Source: Pantoea nemavictus
Lineage (GTDB): Bacteria; Pseudomonadota; Gammaproteobacteria; Enterobacterales; Enterobacteriaceae
Assembly: GCF_037479095.1 (NCBI RefSeq)
Contig: NZ_JBBGZW010000001.1
Span: 4,030,001 to 4,094,000, forward strand
Length of the DNA: 64,000 nucleotides
Direction of reading: 5' to 3'
The stretch's first letter is position 1, and every line of letters starts with the position of its first letter. A program made the translations under genes and the position numbers. Below the pieces are notes generated by a model that was not told the origin of the DNA, ran no database searches, and was given only the letters and a program-made list of their open reading frames with translations. This document shows, one piece after another, positions 17,595 to 27,279 of this stretch.

Positions 17595-19230
17595 GCAGAG
17601 CCTGCAGTGAGGCGCGCGCCACATCGTTATCAATTCCCACACCCCACGCACGTTCACCGCGGGCATTAACGCAGCTGATGTAGGTCACCGAGCGGCTGTC
17701 GCTACGTTTTCCCAGCGTATGTTCATGATAATCCTCGATGGTGATGGCTAAATCGTAGCGCTGACGCAGCGCTGCAACCGCGGCAGACAGTAATCCGTTG
17801 CCTCTGGCCTCCAGCGTCACCTGCTGCACTCCTTGTTGTAATCGCGCTTTGAAACGCGTTTCGCCTTTGTCATCGCTGTGGCTTTCCGCTTCCAGCAAAC
17901 GCCGCGCCGGCTGAGTTAAGCCGTAATGCTGACAGAACAACTGCCACAGCGCGTGGTGCGTCATCTCCTGACCATGTTGATCGGTTTGCTGCTGCACGAG
18001 GCGGCTGAAATCCTGCTGCAAACCGCGCGGCAGCTGCAGGCCGTGATTTTGCTCTAGCAGCCACGCTGCACCGCCTTTGCCGGATTGGCTATTGACGCGG
18101 ATCACCGCTTCATAGCTGCAGCCAATATCCATTGGGTCGAGCGACAGATACGGCATTTGCCAAATCGCTTCTTCACGTTCGGCACGCTCGGCAAAGCCTT
18201 TGCGAATCGCATCCTGATGTGAACCGGAGAACGCGGTAAACACCAACTCGCCGGCGTAAGGATGGCGGGGATGCACCGGCAGCTGATTGCAGCGCGTCAC
18301 GACTTCCAGCACCTGCTGGATATCGCTGAAATCGAGCTGTGGCGCCACGCCCTGGGTGTAGAGATTGAGCGCCAGCGTGATGAGATCCACGTTGCCGGTG
18401 CGTTCACCGTTACCAAACAAACAGCCTTCCACGCGATCGGCGCCCGCCAGCATCGCCAGCTCGGCACAGGCGATGCCGGTACCGCGATCGTTATGCGGAT
18501 GCACGCTGATCGCCACGTGCGATCGCTGACTGAAGTGGCGACAGAAATACTCAATCTGATCGGCATACACGTTTGGCGTGTTCACCTCAACGGTAGCCGG
18601 CAGGTTGATGATCATCGGTCGCGTCGGGCCCGGCTGCCAAATCGCCGCCACCGCTTCGCAAATTTCCAGCGCAAACTCGGGCTCGGTAAAGCAGAAGGTT
18701 TCCGGAGAATATTCGAAGGTCCACGCGGTATCGGTTTGTTCTGCGCAGCGGGTGCGAATCTGGCGCGCACCCGCGCAAGCCAGCTCAATAATTTCAGCTT
18801 TGCTCTGGCGGAATACGCGCTCGCGGAACAGCGGCGCGGTGGCGTTGTACATATGGATGATCGCCTTCGGCGCGCCACGCAGCGCCTCAAAGGTACGATC
18901 GATCAGATTGCTGCGCGCCTGGGTGAGCACCTGGATCGCCACGTCATCAGGAATGTGGTGTTGCTCGATTAACAGGCGCACAAAATCAAAGTCGGTTTGC
19001 GAGGCCGCCGGAAACGCCACCTCAATCTCTTTAAAGCCGCAGCGCAGCAGCAGTTGCCAGAACTCCAGCTTGCGCGCGCTGTCCATCGGCGTGGCCAACG
19101 CTTGATTACCGTCGCGCAGGTCGGTGGAGAGCCAGCGCGGCGCCTGTGTCAGCTGACGCGATGGCCACTGGCGGTCGGGTAAATCAATCACCGGAAACGC
19201 ACGGTATTTTGTCGCGGGTTGAGTGAGCAT
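17545..19230 (-). CDS. leuA: 2-isopropylmalate synthase, long (type 2) form
   Basis: Enzyme of 561 residues condensing acetyl-CoA with 2-oxoisovalerate, the first step of leucine synthesis. The TIM-barrel part contains STDLRDGNQALATPM and the metal motif SVHPHNDRGTG. The C-terminal regulatory domain begins near residue 440. Length and N-terminus (YRAFPVIDLPDRQWPSRQ) match the Pseudomonas/actinobacterial long LeuA, not the ~520-residue E. coli enzyme. The start is the ATG at 19230, because AAGGAG lies 6 nt before it and abuts the alternative ATG at 19236. No leuBCD follows; it stands alone and overlaps the convergent AraC gene by 50 bp. Confidence 0.88.
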   Translation of the reverse strand: MLTQPATKYRAFPVIDLPDRQWPSRQLTQAPRWLSTDLRDGNQALATPMDSARKLEFWQLLLRCGFKEIEVAFPAASQTDFDFVRLLIEQHHIPDDVAIQVLTQARSNLIDRTFEALRGAPKAIIHMYNATAPLFRERVFRQSKAEIIELACAGARQIRTRCAEQTDTAWTFEYSPETFCFTEPEFALEICEAVAAIWQPGPTRPMIINLPATVEVNTPNVYADQIEYFCRHFSQRSHVAISVHPHNDRGTGIACAELAMLAGADRVEGCLFGNGERTGNVDLITLALNLYTQGVAPQLDFSDIQQVLEVVTRCNQLPVHPRHPYAGELVFTAFSGSHQDAIRKGFAERAEREEAIWQMPYLSLDPMDIGCSYEAVIRVNSQSGKGGAAWLLEQNHGLQLPRGLQQDFSRLVQQQTDQHGQEMTHHALWQLFCQHYGLTQPARRLLEAESHSDDKGETRFKARLQQGVQQVTLEARGNGLLSAAVAALRQRYDLAITIEDYHEHTLGKRSDSRSVTYISCVNARGERAWGVGIDNDVARASLQALLNAAHAFLPQESSSLA

Positions 19231-19307
19231 AACCATCTCCTTGTTGTGTTGGGTGTAGTCTCGCCTGGCAGCGCGTGCTTCGGCTCGCCCATTGCTGACA
19301 ACCACGC

Positions 19308-19334
19308 GCGCATAACTGACAACCTAATATGCGC
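19308..19334. promoter_or_regulatory. Inverted repeat in the divergent leuA / binding-protein promoter region
   Basis: GCGCATA (19308-19314) and TATGCGC (19328-19334) flank 13 nt. CTGACAACC occurs twice nearby, about 20 bp apart. This may be an operator for one of the two divergent genes; the protein is unknown. Confidence 0.35.
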
Positions 19335-19420
19335 CAGGCGGCATTTCACATGCGAAATCGGCATCGGTCATTTGACGCGCGCGGGTTAGGCTGGGGTTTT
19401 GCACGACGAGATAAAACACA

Positions 19421-20353
19421 ATGAAAAGAGCAGCTTTGGCACTATTGATCGTGGCAGCCAGCGGGGCGGCAACGGCTGAAACCGTAACGCTGCGTATTGC
19501 CGATCAAAAGGGAAATATGCACGCCGAAATGGAAGCGGCACAGCAGTTAAATCACCTCAATTACAAAATCGAGTGGGCCGAGTTCCCGGCTGCGGCGCCG
19601 CTGGCAGAAGCGCTGAATGCCGGTGCGGTAGATGCCGGTATTATCGGCGATGCGCCGCTGCTGTTCTCGCTGGCGGCCGGTTCGCAGGTGAAAGCGGTCG
19701 CGGTGAGCAAATCGGTGCCTGAAGGATTGGCGGTGCTGGTCAGCCCGGATTCAGCGATCAAAACGGTTGCCGAACTCAAGGGCAAAAACATCGCCACCGG
19801 ACGCGGATCGATTGGTCACTTTGAAGCGCTGAAAGCGCTGGAGCAGGCGGGTATCAGCGATAAAGACGTCAAATGGCGCTTCTTAACGCCGGCGGATGCG
19901 CGCATCGCGCTGGCCAACGGCTCGGTGGATGCCTGGGCAACCTGGGATCCTTACACTGCGCTGGCGGAAGTGACCAACACCGGCCGAGTGCTGGTGAATG
20001 GCGTAGGGCTGTCCAGCGGCAACAGTTTCCTCGCCGCCACCGATGCGGCGCTGCAAGACGATGGCAAACGTGCCGCGCTGCAGGATTACGTTAACCGTTT
20101 AGCCGCGGCCGATCGTTGGGCCAACAGCCATGTGGATGAGTACTCCACCACGCTGGCGAAGATCATCGGCTTCCCGCAAGAGGCCGCAGCGAAATCGTTC
20201 TCCCGCCGGAAATCACATTGGCAGAGCATTGATGACGCCACCATCGCCCAGCAGCAGGAGACCGCCGATTTCTACCAAAAATACGGTTCAATCCAGCAGC
20301 ATCTTGATGTGAAACCGACGTTTTATCATGGCTTACAGGTTGCGCAGAACTAA
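19421..20353 (+). CDS. ABC transporter substrate-binding protein, sulfonate/nitrate (SsuA/TauA) type
   Basis: Periplasmic binding protein of 310 residues with a signal peptide (MKRAALALLIVAASGAATAE). The fold signature is that of the SsuA/NMT1 family: AGAVDAGIIGDAPLLFSLAAG, LKGKNIATGRGSIGHFEALK and GSVDAWATWDPYTAL. Sulfonates are the usual ligands, but none is proven. No ATPase or permease gene is adjacent, so it is an orphan that must use a transporter encoded elsewhere or have another role. It is divergent from leuA. Confidence 0.82.
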   Translation: MKRAALALLIVAASGAATAETVTLRIADQKGNMHAEMEAAQQLNHLNYKIEWAEFPAAAPLAEALNAGAVDAGIIGDAPLLFSLAAGSQVKAVAVSKSVPEGLAVLVSPDSAIKTVAELKGKNIATGRGSIGHFEALKALEQAGISDKDVKWRFLTPADARIALANGSVDAWATWDPYTALAEVTNTGRVLVNGVGLSSGNSFLAATDAALQDDGKRAALQDYVNRLAAADRWANSHVDEYSTTLAKIIGFPQEAAAKSFSRRKSHWQSIDDATIAQQQETADFYQKYGSIQQHLDVKPTFYHGLQVAQN

Positions 20354-20431
20354 CCCTTTGTGCGCCGAAATTTGGCGAAACAGTAGCGCGCGCGTAGCAT
20401 GGCGGCATGTTGTTTCGTCAAAGATCTCCCC

Positions 20432-21454
20432 ATGCTAAAAACCTTCGACGGTCATAATGACCTACTGCTCAATCTGTGGCTGCATCATCGCGATGATCCC
20501 GCACAGGCCTTTTTCCATGGTATTGAAAAGGGCCATCTCGATTTTCCTCGTATGCAGCAGGGCGGTTTTGCCGGTGGTCTGTTCGCCCTGTTTGTGCCGC
20601 CGCCGCGCTATGTACAAGAGGTCGCCCCGCAGCGCGCGCAGGAAAATCTGCAACCGCTGGAGATTCTCTGGCAGCAGCTCGATATTCTTAAAGCGCTGGC
20701 GGCGCAATCCGCCGGGCGCGCGCGTTTGTGCCTCAGCGCCGCGGATATTGCCGCTTGCCGCGCCGAGGGTGTGCTGGCGCTGGTGGCGCATATCGAAGGG
20801 GCGGACGGATTTGATGCCGACGGCGCAGCGCTCGACGCTTTTTATCAGGCCGGCGTGCGCAGCATCGGCCCGTTCTGGAATCTGCCTAATCGCTTTGGCG
20901 AGGGCGTCAGCGGTGCGTTTCCCCATTCGCCGGACACCGGGCCAGGCTTAACCGCCGCCGGCGAGCAGCTGATTGCCGCAGCCAATCGCCATCGTATGCT
21001 GATTGATCTGTCGCACATGAACGAGAAAGCTTTTTGGGACACCGCGCGTCTGTCAACCGCGCCGCTGGTGGCGACGCACTCCAACGCCCACGCGCTGTGC
21101 GCACAGCCGCGCAATCTCACCGACGATCAATTGCGTGCCATTCGCGACAGCGGCGGCGTGGTGGGTGTGAATTTTGGTAACGCGTTTTTACGCAGCGATG
21201 GCAAACGCGATAACGACACGCCATTGATCGAAATTGTTAAACATGTTGAGCACTTGATCGCGATAATGGGCAGCGATCATGTGGCGCTGGGTTCCGATTT
21301 TGATGGCATCAGCGTGCCCGAAGCATTGAAAGATGTGTCCGGATTGCCGCGCCTGTATGCGTTGTTGCGCTCACTGGGCTACGATCAAACGGCACTCGAG
21401 CAGCTCGCCTGGGGCAACTGGCAGCGCGTGTTGCACCAGATTTGGCGGGATTAG
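20432..21454 (+). CDS. Membrane-dipeptidase family (renal dipeptidase-like) metallopeptidase
   Basis: Zinc dipeptidase of the M19/amidohydrolase family, 340 residues. Motifs are FDGHNDLLLNLW (HxD metal site at the N-terminus), LVAHIEGAD with the bridging Glu, and MLIDLSHMNEKAFWD with APLVATHSNAHAL (metal His pair). VALGSDFDGI closes the barrel. The ATG at 20432 gives the conserved start. It sits directly upstream of pqqA. Dipeptidase genes accompany pqq genes in several bacteria (pqqM in Pseudomonas), so a role in clearing PqqA-derived peptides is possible but unproven. Confidence 0.82.
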   Translation: MLKTFDGHNDLLLNLWLHHRDDPAQAFFHGIEKGHLDFPRMQQGGFAGGLFALFVPPPRYVQEVAPQRAQENLQPLEILWQQLDILKALAAQSAGRARLCLSAADIAACRAEGVLALVAHIEGADGFDADGAALDAFYQAGVRSIGPFWNLPNRFGEGVSGAFPHSPDTGPGLTAAGEQLIAAANRHRMLIDLSHMNEKAFWDTARLSTAPLVATHSNAHALCAQPRNLTDDQLRAIRDSGGVVGVNFGNAFLRSDGKRDNDTPLIEIVKHVEHLIAIMGSDHVALGSDFDGISVPEALKDVSGLPRLYALLRSLGYDQTALEQLAWGNWQRVLHQIWRD

Positions 21455-21528
21455 CACAATTCCCTTACCTAATCAGGGTTGATCTGCTCGCTACATTGGC
21501 GCAACATCTGCGCGCGTCATGATTGCAA

Positions 21529-21576
21529 TGTGATCTACGTCACAGCTGCAATTATCTCCAGCAGAGAGTTCTCTGC
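21529..21576 (+). promoter_or_regulatory. CRP site and palindrome upstream of pqqA
   Basis: TGTGATCTACGTCACA (21529-21544) is a perfect CRP half-site pair with 6-nt spacing. Seventeen bp further on, GCAGAGAGTTCTCTGC (21561-21576) is a 7-bp-arm palindrome. Both lie between the dipeptidase stop and pqqA, so cAMP-CRP control of the pqq operon is likely. Confidence 0.65.
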
Positions 21577-21604
21577 ATTTTGACTGAAGAAGAGGAAGAA
21601 AATT

Positions 21605-21676
21605 ATGTGGAAAAAACCTGCGTTTATTGACCTGCGTCTGGGCCTGGAAGTGACTCTGTACATCTCCAACCGCTAA
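21605..21676 (+). CDS. pqqA: PQQ precursor peptide PqqA
   Basis: Ribosomally made precursor of 23 residues whose Glu15 and Tyr19 are cross-linked by PqqE and become the PQQ skeleton. The peptide begins [20 protein letters not shown] and ends SNR, with the Glu-x-x-x-Tyr spacing intact. A strong ribosome site, AGAGGAAG, lies 6 nt upstream. It is the first gene of pqqABCDEF, followed by a terminator-like hairpin. Confidence 0.97.
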   Translation: MWKKPAFIDLRLGLEVTLYISNR

Positions 21677-21682
21677 GACTTC

Positions 21683-21711
21683 TGCCCGCCGTTCGTGCGG
21701 GCATTTTGTTT
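21683..21711 (+). terminator. Attenuator-like hairpin between pqqA and pqqB
   Basis: TGCCCGC (21683-21689) pairs with GCGGGCA (21697-21703) over a 7-nt loop, and TTTTGTTTT follows. It could end most transcripts after pqqA, giving excess precursor peptide, with read-through into pqqB. This is inference from structure. Confidence 0.65.
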
Positions 21712-21731
21712 TCTCTCTCTGGTCAACATTC

Positions 21732-22658
21732 ATGTTTATTAAAGTCCTCGGTTCAGCGGCTGGCGGCGGCTTCCCGCAGTGGAACTGTAACTGCGCCAAC
21801 TGCAGCGGCCTGCGTAACGGCACTATTCAGGCGCAGGCGCGCACGCAATCCTCCATCATTGTCAGCGACAACGGTGAAGATTGGGTGCTGTGTAATGCCT
21901 CGCCGGACATCAGCCAGCAAATTGCCCACACCCCAGAATTGATAAAAAAGGGCGTGCTGCGCGGCACCGCCATTGGCAGCATTATTCTCACCGACAGCCA
22001 AATCGATCACACTACCGGCTTGCTCAGCCTGCGTGAAGGTTGCCCGCATCAGGTATGGTGCACGCCAGAAGTGCATGCCGATCTCACCAGCGGCTTCCCG
22101 ATTTTCACCATGTTGCAGCACTGGAACGGCGGTTTGCAGCATCATGCGTTAACGCCGCTGGAGCCGTTCCGCGTTGATGTGTGCCACAGCCTGCAATTCA
22201 CCGCCATTCCAATCCTCAGCAACGCGCCGCCCTATTCGCCGTATCGCGATCGTCCGCTGCCGGGACACAACGTGGCGCTGTTTATTGAAAACACCGCCAA
22301 CGGCCAAACGCTGCTGTACGCCCCGGGACTCGGTGAGCCCGATGCGGTGATCATGCCGTGGCTGCAAAAAGCCGATTGCCTGCTGATTGACGGTACGGTG
22401 TGGCAGGACGATGAGCTGCTGACCACCGGCGTCGGCAAAAATACCGGCAAGGCGATGGGGCATTTAGCGCTGGCCGAAGAACAAGGTTTGATGGCGTTGC
22501 TGGCTTCGCTGCCGGCCAAACGCAAAATTTTGATTCACATTAACAACACCAATCCGATCCTTAACGAGCAGTCGCCGCAGCGTGAATTTTTGACGCAGCA
22601 GGGCATTGAAGTGAGTTGGGATGGCATGGCGATTCATCTGCAGGAGTTTGCATCGTGA
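21732..22658 (+). CDS. pqqB: PQQ biosynthesis protein PqqB
   Basis: Metallo-beta-lactamase-fold protein of 308 residues, the same length as Klebsiella PqqB. It begins [20 protein letters not shown] and contains a CNCANCSG cysteine cluster, [16 protein letters not shown] (metal-site region) and [14 protein letters not shown]. It is thought to hydroxylate the tyrosine-derived part of the PqqA product. The stop codon overlaps the GTG start of pqqC. Confidence 0.96.
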   Translation: MFIKVLGSAAGGGFPQWNCNCANCSGLRNGTIQAQARTQSSIIVSDNGEDWVLCNASPDISQQIAHTPELIKKGVLRGTAIGSIILTDSQIDHTTGLLSLREGCPHQVWCTPEVHADLTSGFPIFTMLQHWNGGLQHHALTPLEPFRVDVCHSLQFTAIPILSNAPPYSPYRDRPLPGHNVALFIENTANGQTLLYAPGLGEPDAVIMPWLQKADCLLIDGTVWQDDELLTTGVGKNTGKAMGHLALAEEQGLMALLASLPAKRKILIHINNTNPILNEQSPQREFLTQQGIEVSWDGMAIHLQEFAS

Positions 22659-23410
22659 TCATTACCGAAGCACTCGCGCCCGCCGCCTTTGAGCAGGCGC
22701 TGCGCGACAAAGGCGCGTTCTACCACATTCATCATCCGTACCACATTGCAATGCACAATGGTGCCGCGACGCGCGAGCAGATTCAGGGCTGGGTGGCGAA
22801 CCGCTTCTATTATCAGACCAATATTCCGCTGAAAGACGCGGCGATCATGGCCAACTGCCCGGATGCGGCGACGCGTCGTAAGTGGGTGCAGCGCATTCTC
22901 GATCACGACGGCAGCAACGGCCATGAAGGCGGTATTGAAGCCTGGCTGCAGCTGGGGGAAGCGGTGGGTTTGGAGCGCGACGTGTTGCTGTCAGAGAAGC
23001 TGGTGCTGCCGGGCGTGCGCTTTGCAGTGGATGCCTACGTTAACTTTGCCCGTCGGGCCAACTGGCAGGAAGCGGCGTGCAGCTCGCTGACCGAGCTGTT
23101 CGCGCCGCAGATTCACCAGTCGCGCCTCGATAGCTGGCCGCAGCACTATCCATGGATCAAAGAGGAAGGTTATTTCTACTTCCGCAGCCGCCTGAGCCAG
23201 GCGAATCGCGATGTGGAACACGGCCTGGCGCTGGCGCTTGAGGTGTTCACCACCGCCGAGCAGCAGAATCGCATGCTGGAGATTCTGCAGTTTAAGCTCG
23301 ATATTCTCTGGACCATGCTAGATGCCATGACCATGGCGTATGCACTGCAGCGTCCGCCTTATCATACGGTCACCGATCAGGTGTCCTGGCACAGTACAAG
23401 ATTGGTATAA
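22655..23410 (+). CDS. pqqC: Pyrroloquinoline-quinone synthase PqqC
   Basis: Cofactorless oxidase of 251 residues that performs the final ring closure and oxidation to PQQ. It contains [20 protein letters not shown] and [16 protein letters not shown], hallmarks of the TenA-like PqqC fold. The start is GTG at 22655, overlapping the pqqB stop (GTGA), which gives exactly the Klebsiella length. No ATG start in this frame gives the family N-terminus. Confidence 0.95.
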   Translation: MIITEALAPAAFEQALRDKGAFYHIHHPYHIAMHNGAATREQIQGWVANRFYYQTNIPLKDAAIMANCPDAATRRKWVQRILDHDGSNGHEGGIEAWLQLGEAVGLERDVLLSEKLVLPGVRFAVDAYVNFARRANWQEAACSSLTELFAPQIHQSRLDSWPQHYPWIKEEGYFYFRSRLSQANRDVEHGLALALEVFTTAEQQNRMLEILQFKLDILWTMLDAMTMAYALQRPPYHTVTDQVSWHSTRLV

Positions 23411-23414
23411 ACAT

Positions 23415-23693
23415 ATGAAAGATAATGTTATTCCTGCTTTCCGTCGCGGTTACCGCATGCAGTGGGAAGCGGCGCAGGAGAGCCACGTCGTGCTCTATCC
23501 GGAAGGCATGGCCAAGCTAAACGAAACCGCCACGGCGATCCTCGAACTGGTGGATGGCAAACAGGATGTGGCCGCGATCACCGCTACGCTGGATGCGCGT
23601 TTCCCGGAAGCGGGCGGCGTGGGCGATGACGTTAAAGAGTTCCTGCAATCTGCCGTCGAACAAAAATGGATACTCTGTCGTGAACCCGAGTAA
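23415..23693 (+). CDS. pqqD: PqqA chaperone PqqD
   Basis: Small protein of 92 residues that binds PqqA and delivers it to PqqE (RiPP recognition element). Conserved features are [35 protein letters not shown] and the C-terminal WILCREPE. The ATG at 23415 is 4 nt after the pqqC stop. The 3' end overlaps the pqqE start by 14 nt. Confidence 0.95.
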   Translation: MKDNVIPAFRRGYRMQWEAAQESHVVLYPEGMAKLNETATAILELVDGKQDVAAITATLDARFPEAGGVGDDVKEFLQSAVEQKWILCREPE

Positions 23694-24819
23694 AGCCGTT
23701 ACGCCGCCGCTGTGGCTGCTGGCAGAACTGACCTATCGCTGCCCGCTGCAGTGCCCGTATTGCTCCAATCCGCTGGATTTCTCCCAGCAGGAGAAAGAGC
23801 TGACCACCGAACAGTGGATTGAGGTGTTCCGCCAGGCGCGCGCCATGGGCAGCGTGCAGCTCGGTTTTTCCGGCGGCGAACCGCTAACGCGTAAAGATTT
23901 GCCTGAGCTGATCCGCGCCGCGCGCGATCTCGGTTTCTACACCAACCTGATCACGTCGGGCATCGGCCTGACGGCGAAAAAACTCGACGCCTTTGCTGAT
24001 GCCGGGCTCGATCACATCCAGATCAGCTTCCAGGCCAGCGATGAAACGTTAAACGCTGCACTGGCGGGTTCGAAAAAGGCTTTCCAGCAGAAACTGGAGA
24101 TGGCGAAAGCGGTGAAAGCACACGGCTATCCGATGGTGCTGAACTTTGTGCTGCATCGCCACAATATCGACCAGATCGACAAAATCATCGATCTCTGTAT
24201 CGAGCTGGAGGCCGATGATGTCGAACTGGCAACCTGTCAGTTCTATGGTTGGGCGCAGCTTAACCGTGAAGGATTACTGCCGACGCGCGAACAGATCGCC
24301 AACGCCGAAGCAGTGGTGGCCGATTATCGTCAGCGCATGAGCGCCAGCGGCAATCTGACCAATCTGCTGTTCGTCACGCCGGATTACTATGAAGAGCGGC
24401 CAAAACCCTGCATGGGCGGTTGGGGATCGATCTTCCTTAGCGTCACGCCCGACGGCACCGCGTTGCCGTGCCACAGTGCGCGTCAGCTGCCGGTCGAGTT
24501 CCCGTCGGTGCTGGAACGCACGCTGGATGACATCTGGTACAACTCGTTTGGCTTTAACCGCTATCGTGGTTTTGACTGGATGCCGGAACCGTGCCGCTCC
24601 TGCGATGAGAAAGAGAAGGACTTTGGCGGCTGTCGCTGCCAGGCGTTTATGCTGACCGGCGATGCGGACAATACCGATCCGGTGTGCAGCAAGTCGCCGC
24701 ATCACGGTAAAATCCTCGAAGCGCGGCGTCAGGCTAATTGCAGTGATATCAAAATCCAGCAGCTGCAGTTCCGCAATCGTAGCAACTCCGAACTGATCTT
24801 TAAGCAGCGCGTCACCTGA
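23680..24819 (+). CDS. pqqE: Radical SAM peptide cyclase PqqE
   Basis: Radical S-adenosylmethionine enzyme of 379 residues forming the Glu-Tyr carbon-carbon bond in PqqA. The CX3CX2C cluster reads [11 protein letters not shown] near residue 25, followed by [11 protein letters not shown]-terminal SPASM cysteines appear in [29 protein letters not shown] and VCSKSP. The GTG at 23680, inside pqqD, gives the conserved N-terminus. The stop overlaps the pqqF ATG (TGATG). Confidence 0.96.
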   Translation: MNPSKAVTPPLWLLAELTYRCPLQCPYCSNPLDFSQQEKELTTEQWIEVFRQARAMGSVQLGFSGGEPLTRKDLPELIRAARDLGFYTNLITSGIGLTAKKLDAFADAGLDHIQISFQASDETLNAALAGSKKAFQQKLEMAKAVKAHGYPMVLNFVLHRHNIDQIDKIIDLCIELEADDVELATCQFYGWAQLNREGLLPTREQIANAEAVVADYRQRMSASGNLTNLLFVTPDYYEERPKPCMGGWGSIFLSVTPDGTALPCHSARQLPVEFPSVLERTLDDIWYNSFGFNRYRGFDWMPEPCRSCDEKEKDFGGCRCQAFMLTGDADNTDPVCSKSPHHGKILEARRQANCSDIKIQQLQFRNRSNSELIFKQRVT

Positions 24820-27143
24820 TGAACGCGCGCCAGATCACGCTCGCCAACGGCCTGCGCTGTTATCTGCACCATCAACCCGGCGCACGCGATGCGGCGGCGT
24901 TAATGCGCGTGCAGGCGGGCAGCCTGGATGAGCCGGATCGTTGGCCAGGCCTGGCGCATTTGCTTGAGCATCTGCTGTTTTGCGGCAGTGAAAACTTCAG
25001 CGACGACAACCGCCTGATGCCGTGGGTGCAGCAGCAGGGTGGCCAGGTGAATGCCACCACGCAGCTGAGCCGCAGCGCCTTTTTCTGCCAGCTGCCGGCA
25101 GTAGCATTATCAGCCGGCGTGCAGCGGCTGTGCGATATGCTCGCGGCACCGCTGCTCACCTCGCAGGCTATCCAGCAGGAAGTTGCGGTGATTGATGCTG
25201 AGTATCAGCTGCTGCAAAGCCATGCTGAAACGCTGAGTGAAGCGGCGCTGCTTGATGCGCTGCAAGGCCGTTTTCAACGCTTTCGCGTGGGCAGTCGCGC
25301 GGCATTTGGTGACAACGTCACTGATTTGCGTGCGGCGTTACAGGCATTTCATCAGCATTGGTATCACGCTGATAACATGCAGCTTTGGCTGCAAGGTCCG
25401 CAATCGCTCGATGAACTGGCGCAGCTGGCGTCGCTGTTTGGTAGCGGATTATTAACGGGTGGTGCAACCCCAGCGGCAATCGAACCTCTACTGCTGCCAG
25501 GCGATGGTTTGCTGCAGCTGGCGGGGGAAGAGAGCTTCTGGCTGACGCTGCTGATTGACGGCGATGAGCTCACTATTCGTGACAATGTCACCTTGCTGAA
25601 TACTTTTTGGCAAGATGAAGCACCCGGCAGCTTAATGGCGCTACTGCGCCGTGAAGGGCTATGTCAGTCCTTTAACGCCCAGTGGTTGTGGCAGGATACG
25701 CAACACGCGTTGCTGGCGCTGCGTTTTAGCGCTGTGCAGCTTGCTCCTGCGCAGGCGCAACGTATTGAACACTACTTCTGGCAGCATCTCACCGCGTTAA
25801 GAGGGGCGCATGCGCGGCAGCATCAGCACTACGCGCAGCTCGCCCAGCAGGATTTCGCCGCCGCGTCCGCGCTGGAGCAGCTACGTGGCAGGGCGCTCGG
25901 CTTCGCGCCTGGCTTAACCGTTCCCGCTAATTTGACGGACTTTGCCTCTGCGTTGCCTCATTGCCCACGCAGGCGTTTGCTCACACAGCAACAGCTGAAG
26001 GGTATACCGCAGCAGAAACAGGGATTTACGCTGCCACTGGCTGAATGGTTGCCCCAACCGTGGGTCGCCATCGAACCTGCGACGTTTCACTTTTATCCGG
26101 CGTCAGCACAGCTAAGCTTGCCTCGCTTACCGCCAGTGGCGCAGCCGCTGCCGGTGATTGCGCCCGTGCAATCGGTTGAGACGCTGCTGCTGCGCCCAGC
26201 CTTTTATCAGCTGTTGCGCGATGAGGAAGCGCAGGCGCGGCAACGCTTATTGCGTCCGGTGCTGGCTGAGTTGCGTCACGCCGGTGGCAACGGCAGCTGG
26301 CAGCAAAAACAGGGTAGCTGGCAGCTGGTGCTTAATTTGCCTGCTTGCGCCGATCGCGCTTTGTTAAGCGTGCATCAGGCATTACAGGCGCTTAACGCAC
26401 CGGCGCAGGATCAACTCGTCACGACAACGCACTCTATCGTTATTCGTCAGCTGCTGGCCGCTTTGCCTGGCAAACTGATCCCGCCGCAGGCAACACCACC
26501 ATGGTTGGTCGCGTGGTGCGGCATAGAAGGTGCGTTAAGCCAGCGCGTGGCTCATCTGCTCAGCGATTTCTCCCCCGAACTGGCGCGCTATGCGCCACCT
26601 GCCATGCTGCATCGCGGCGTGATGCCGGTTGCCTGTGACGGGAGCGATCAGGCGCTGTTACTGTTTATGCCGCTGCCGCACGCAGATAACGCCAGCCTCG
26701 CGGCGTTACGCACGCTGGCGCTGATGCTGGAAACGCGTTTCTTCCAGCAGCTGCGGGTGGAGAAGCAAATTGGCTATGTGGTGTCGGCGCGCTATCAGCG
26801 AGTTGCGGATGTCGATGGTTTACTGTTGGCGCTGCAGTCGCCGAATATCCCGTGGCGCACGCTGCTTGGCCACTGCAAACGCTTTATGCGAGACATGCTC
26901 GCTGAAATCGCCGCTATTCCTGCAGCCAATCTCGCGGCCTGGCAGGCCAACTTAGCGATGCAGTGCCTAAACCAGGACAACAGCGAGCGTGCGCAAGAAG
27001 CGCTGCGCCAGCAGTTTGGCTTACCCATTCTTAACCGCGCCGCCATCCAGTCGCTGACGCTACAGCAGCTACAGCAACTTCACTATCGCCTGCTGCGTGA
27101 AAGGCATCGCTGGTTGATTTTGTTCGCAAATAAAATGGAATGA
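24819..27143 (+). CDS. pqqF: PQQ biosynthesis zinc protease PqqF
   Basis: M16 (insulinase/pitrilysin) metallopeptidase of 774 residues, close to the Klebsiella length. The inverted zinc motif HLLEHLLF lies near residue 48, with a distal Glu in EYQLLQSHAETLSE. A second M16 half without the zinc motif follows (for example RTLALMLETRFFQQLRVEKQ and IGYVVSARY). It is thought to cut PqqA or the cross-linked intermediate. Last gene of the operon; its start overlaps the pqqE stop. No T-rich terminator is seen directly after it. Confidence 0.93.
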   Translation: MNARQITLANGLRCYLHHQPGARDAAALMRVQAGSLDEPDRWPGLAHLLEHLLFCGSENFSDDNRLMPWVQQQGGQVNATTQLSRSAFFCQLPAVALSAGVQRLCDMLAAPLLTSQAIQQEVAVIDAEYQLLQSHAETLSEAALLDALQGRFQRFRVGSRAAFGDNVTDLRAALQAFHQHWYHADNMQLWLQGPQSLDELAQLASLFGSGLLTGGATPAAIEPLLLPGDGLLQLAGEESFWLTLLIDGDELTIRDNVTLLNTFWQDEAPGSLMALLRREGLCQSFNAQWLWQDTQHALLALRFSAVQLAPAQAQRIEHYFWQHLTALRGAHARQHQHYAQLAQQDFAAASALEQLRGRALGFAPGLTVPANLTDFASALPHCPRRRLLTQQQLKGIPQQKQGFTLPLAEWLPQPWVAIEPATFHFYPASAQLSLPRLPPVAQPLPVIAPVQSVETLLLRPAFYQLLRDEEAQARQRLLRPVLAELRHAGGNGSWQQKQGSWQLVLNLPACADRALLSVHQALQALNAPAQDQLVTTTHSIVIRQLLAALPGKLIPPQATPPWLVAWCGIEGALSQRVAHLLSDFSPELARYAPPAMLHRGVMPVACDGSDQALLLFMPLPHADNASLAALRTLALMLETRFFQQLRVEKQIGYVVSARYQRVADVDGLLLALQSPNIPWRTLLGHCKRFMRDMLAEIAAIPAANLAAWQANLAMQCLNQDNSERAQEALRQQFGLPILNRAAIQSLTLQQLQQLHYRLLRERHRWLILFANKME

Positions 27144-27279
27144 AACCTTCGCAGTCTGTAATTGTTTCCATTTGATATTTTTGAATATATTTGACAGTCA
27201 CCAGCAAATCTCTTCACTGGTTAGTTAGCGGGTAAAGGGCGACACTCACTGCATTATCCCGATCTAAAAGGAACTGCGA

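Noticed and set aside
18262..18972. 236-codon plus-strand frame
   Set aside because: Antisense to the leuA-type gene; His/Arg-rich shadow.
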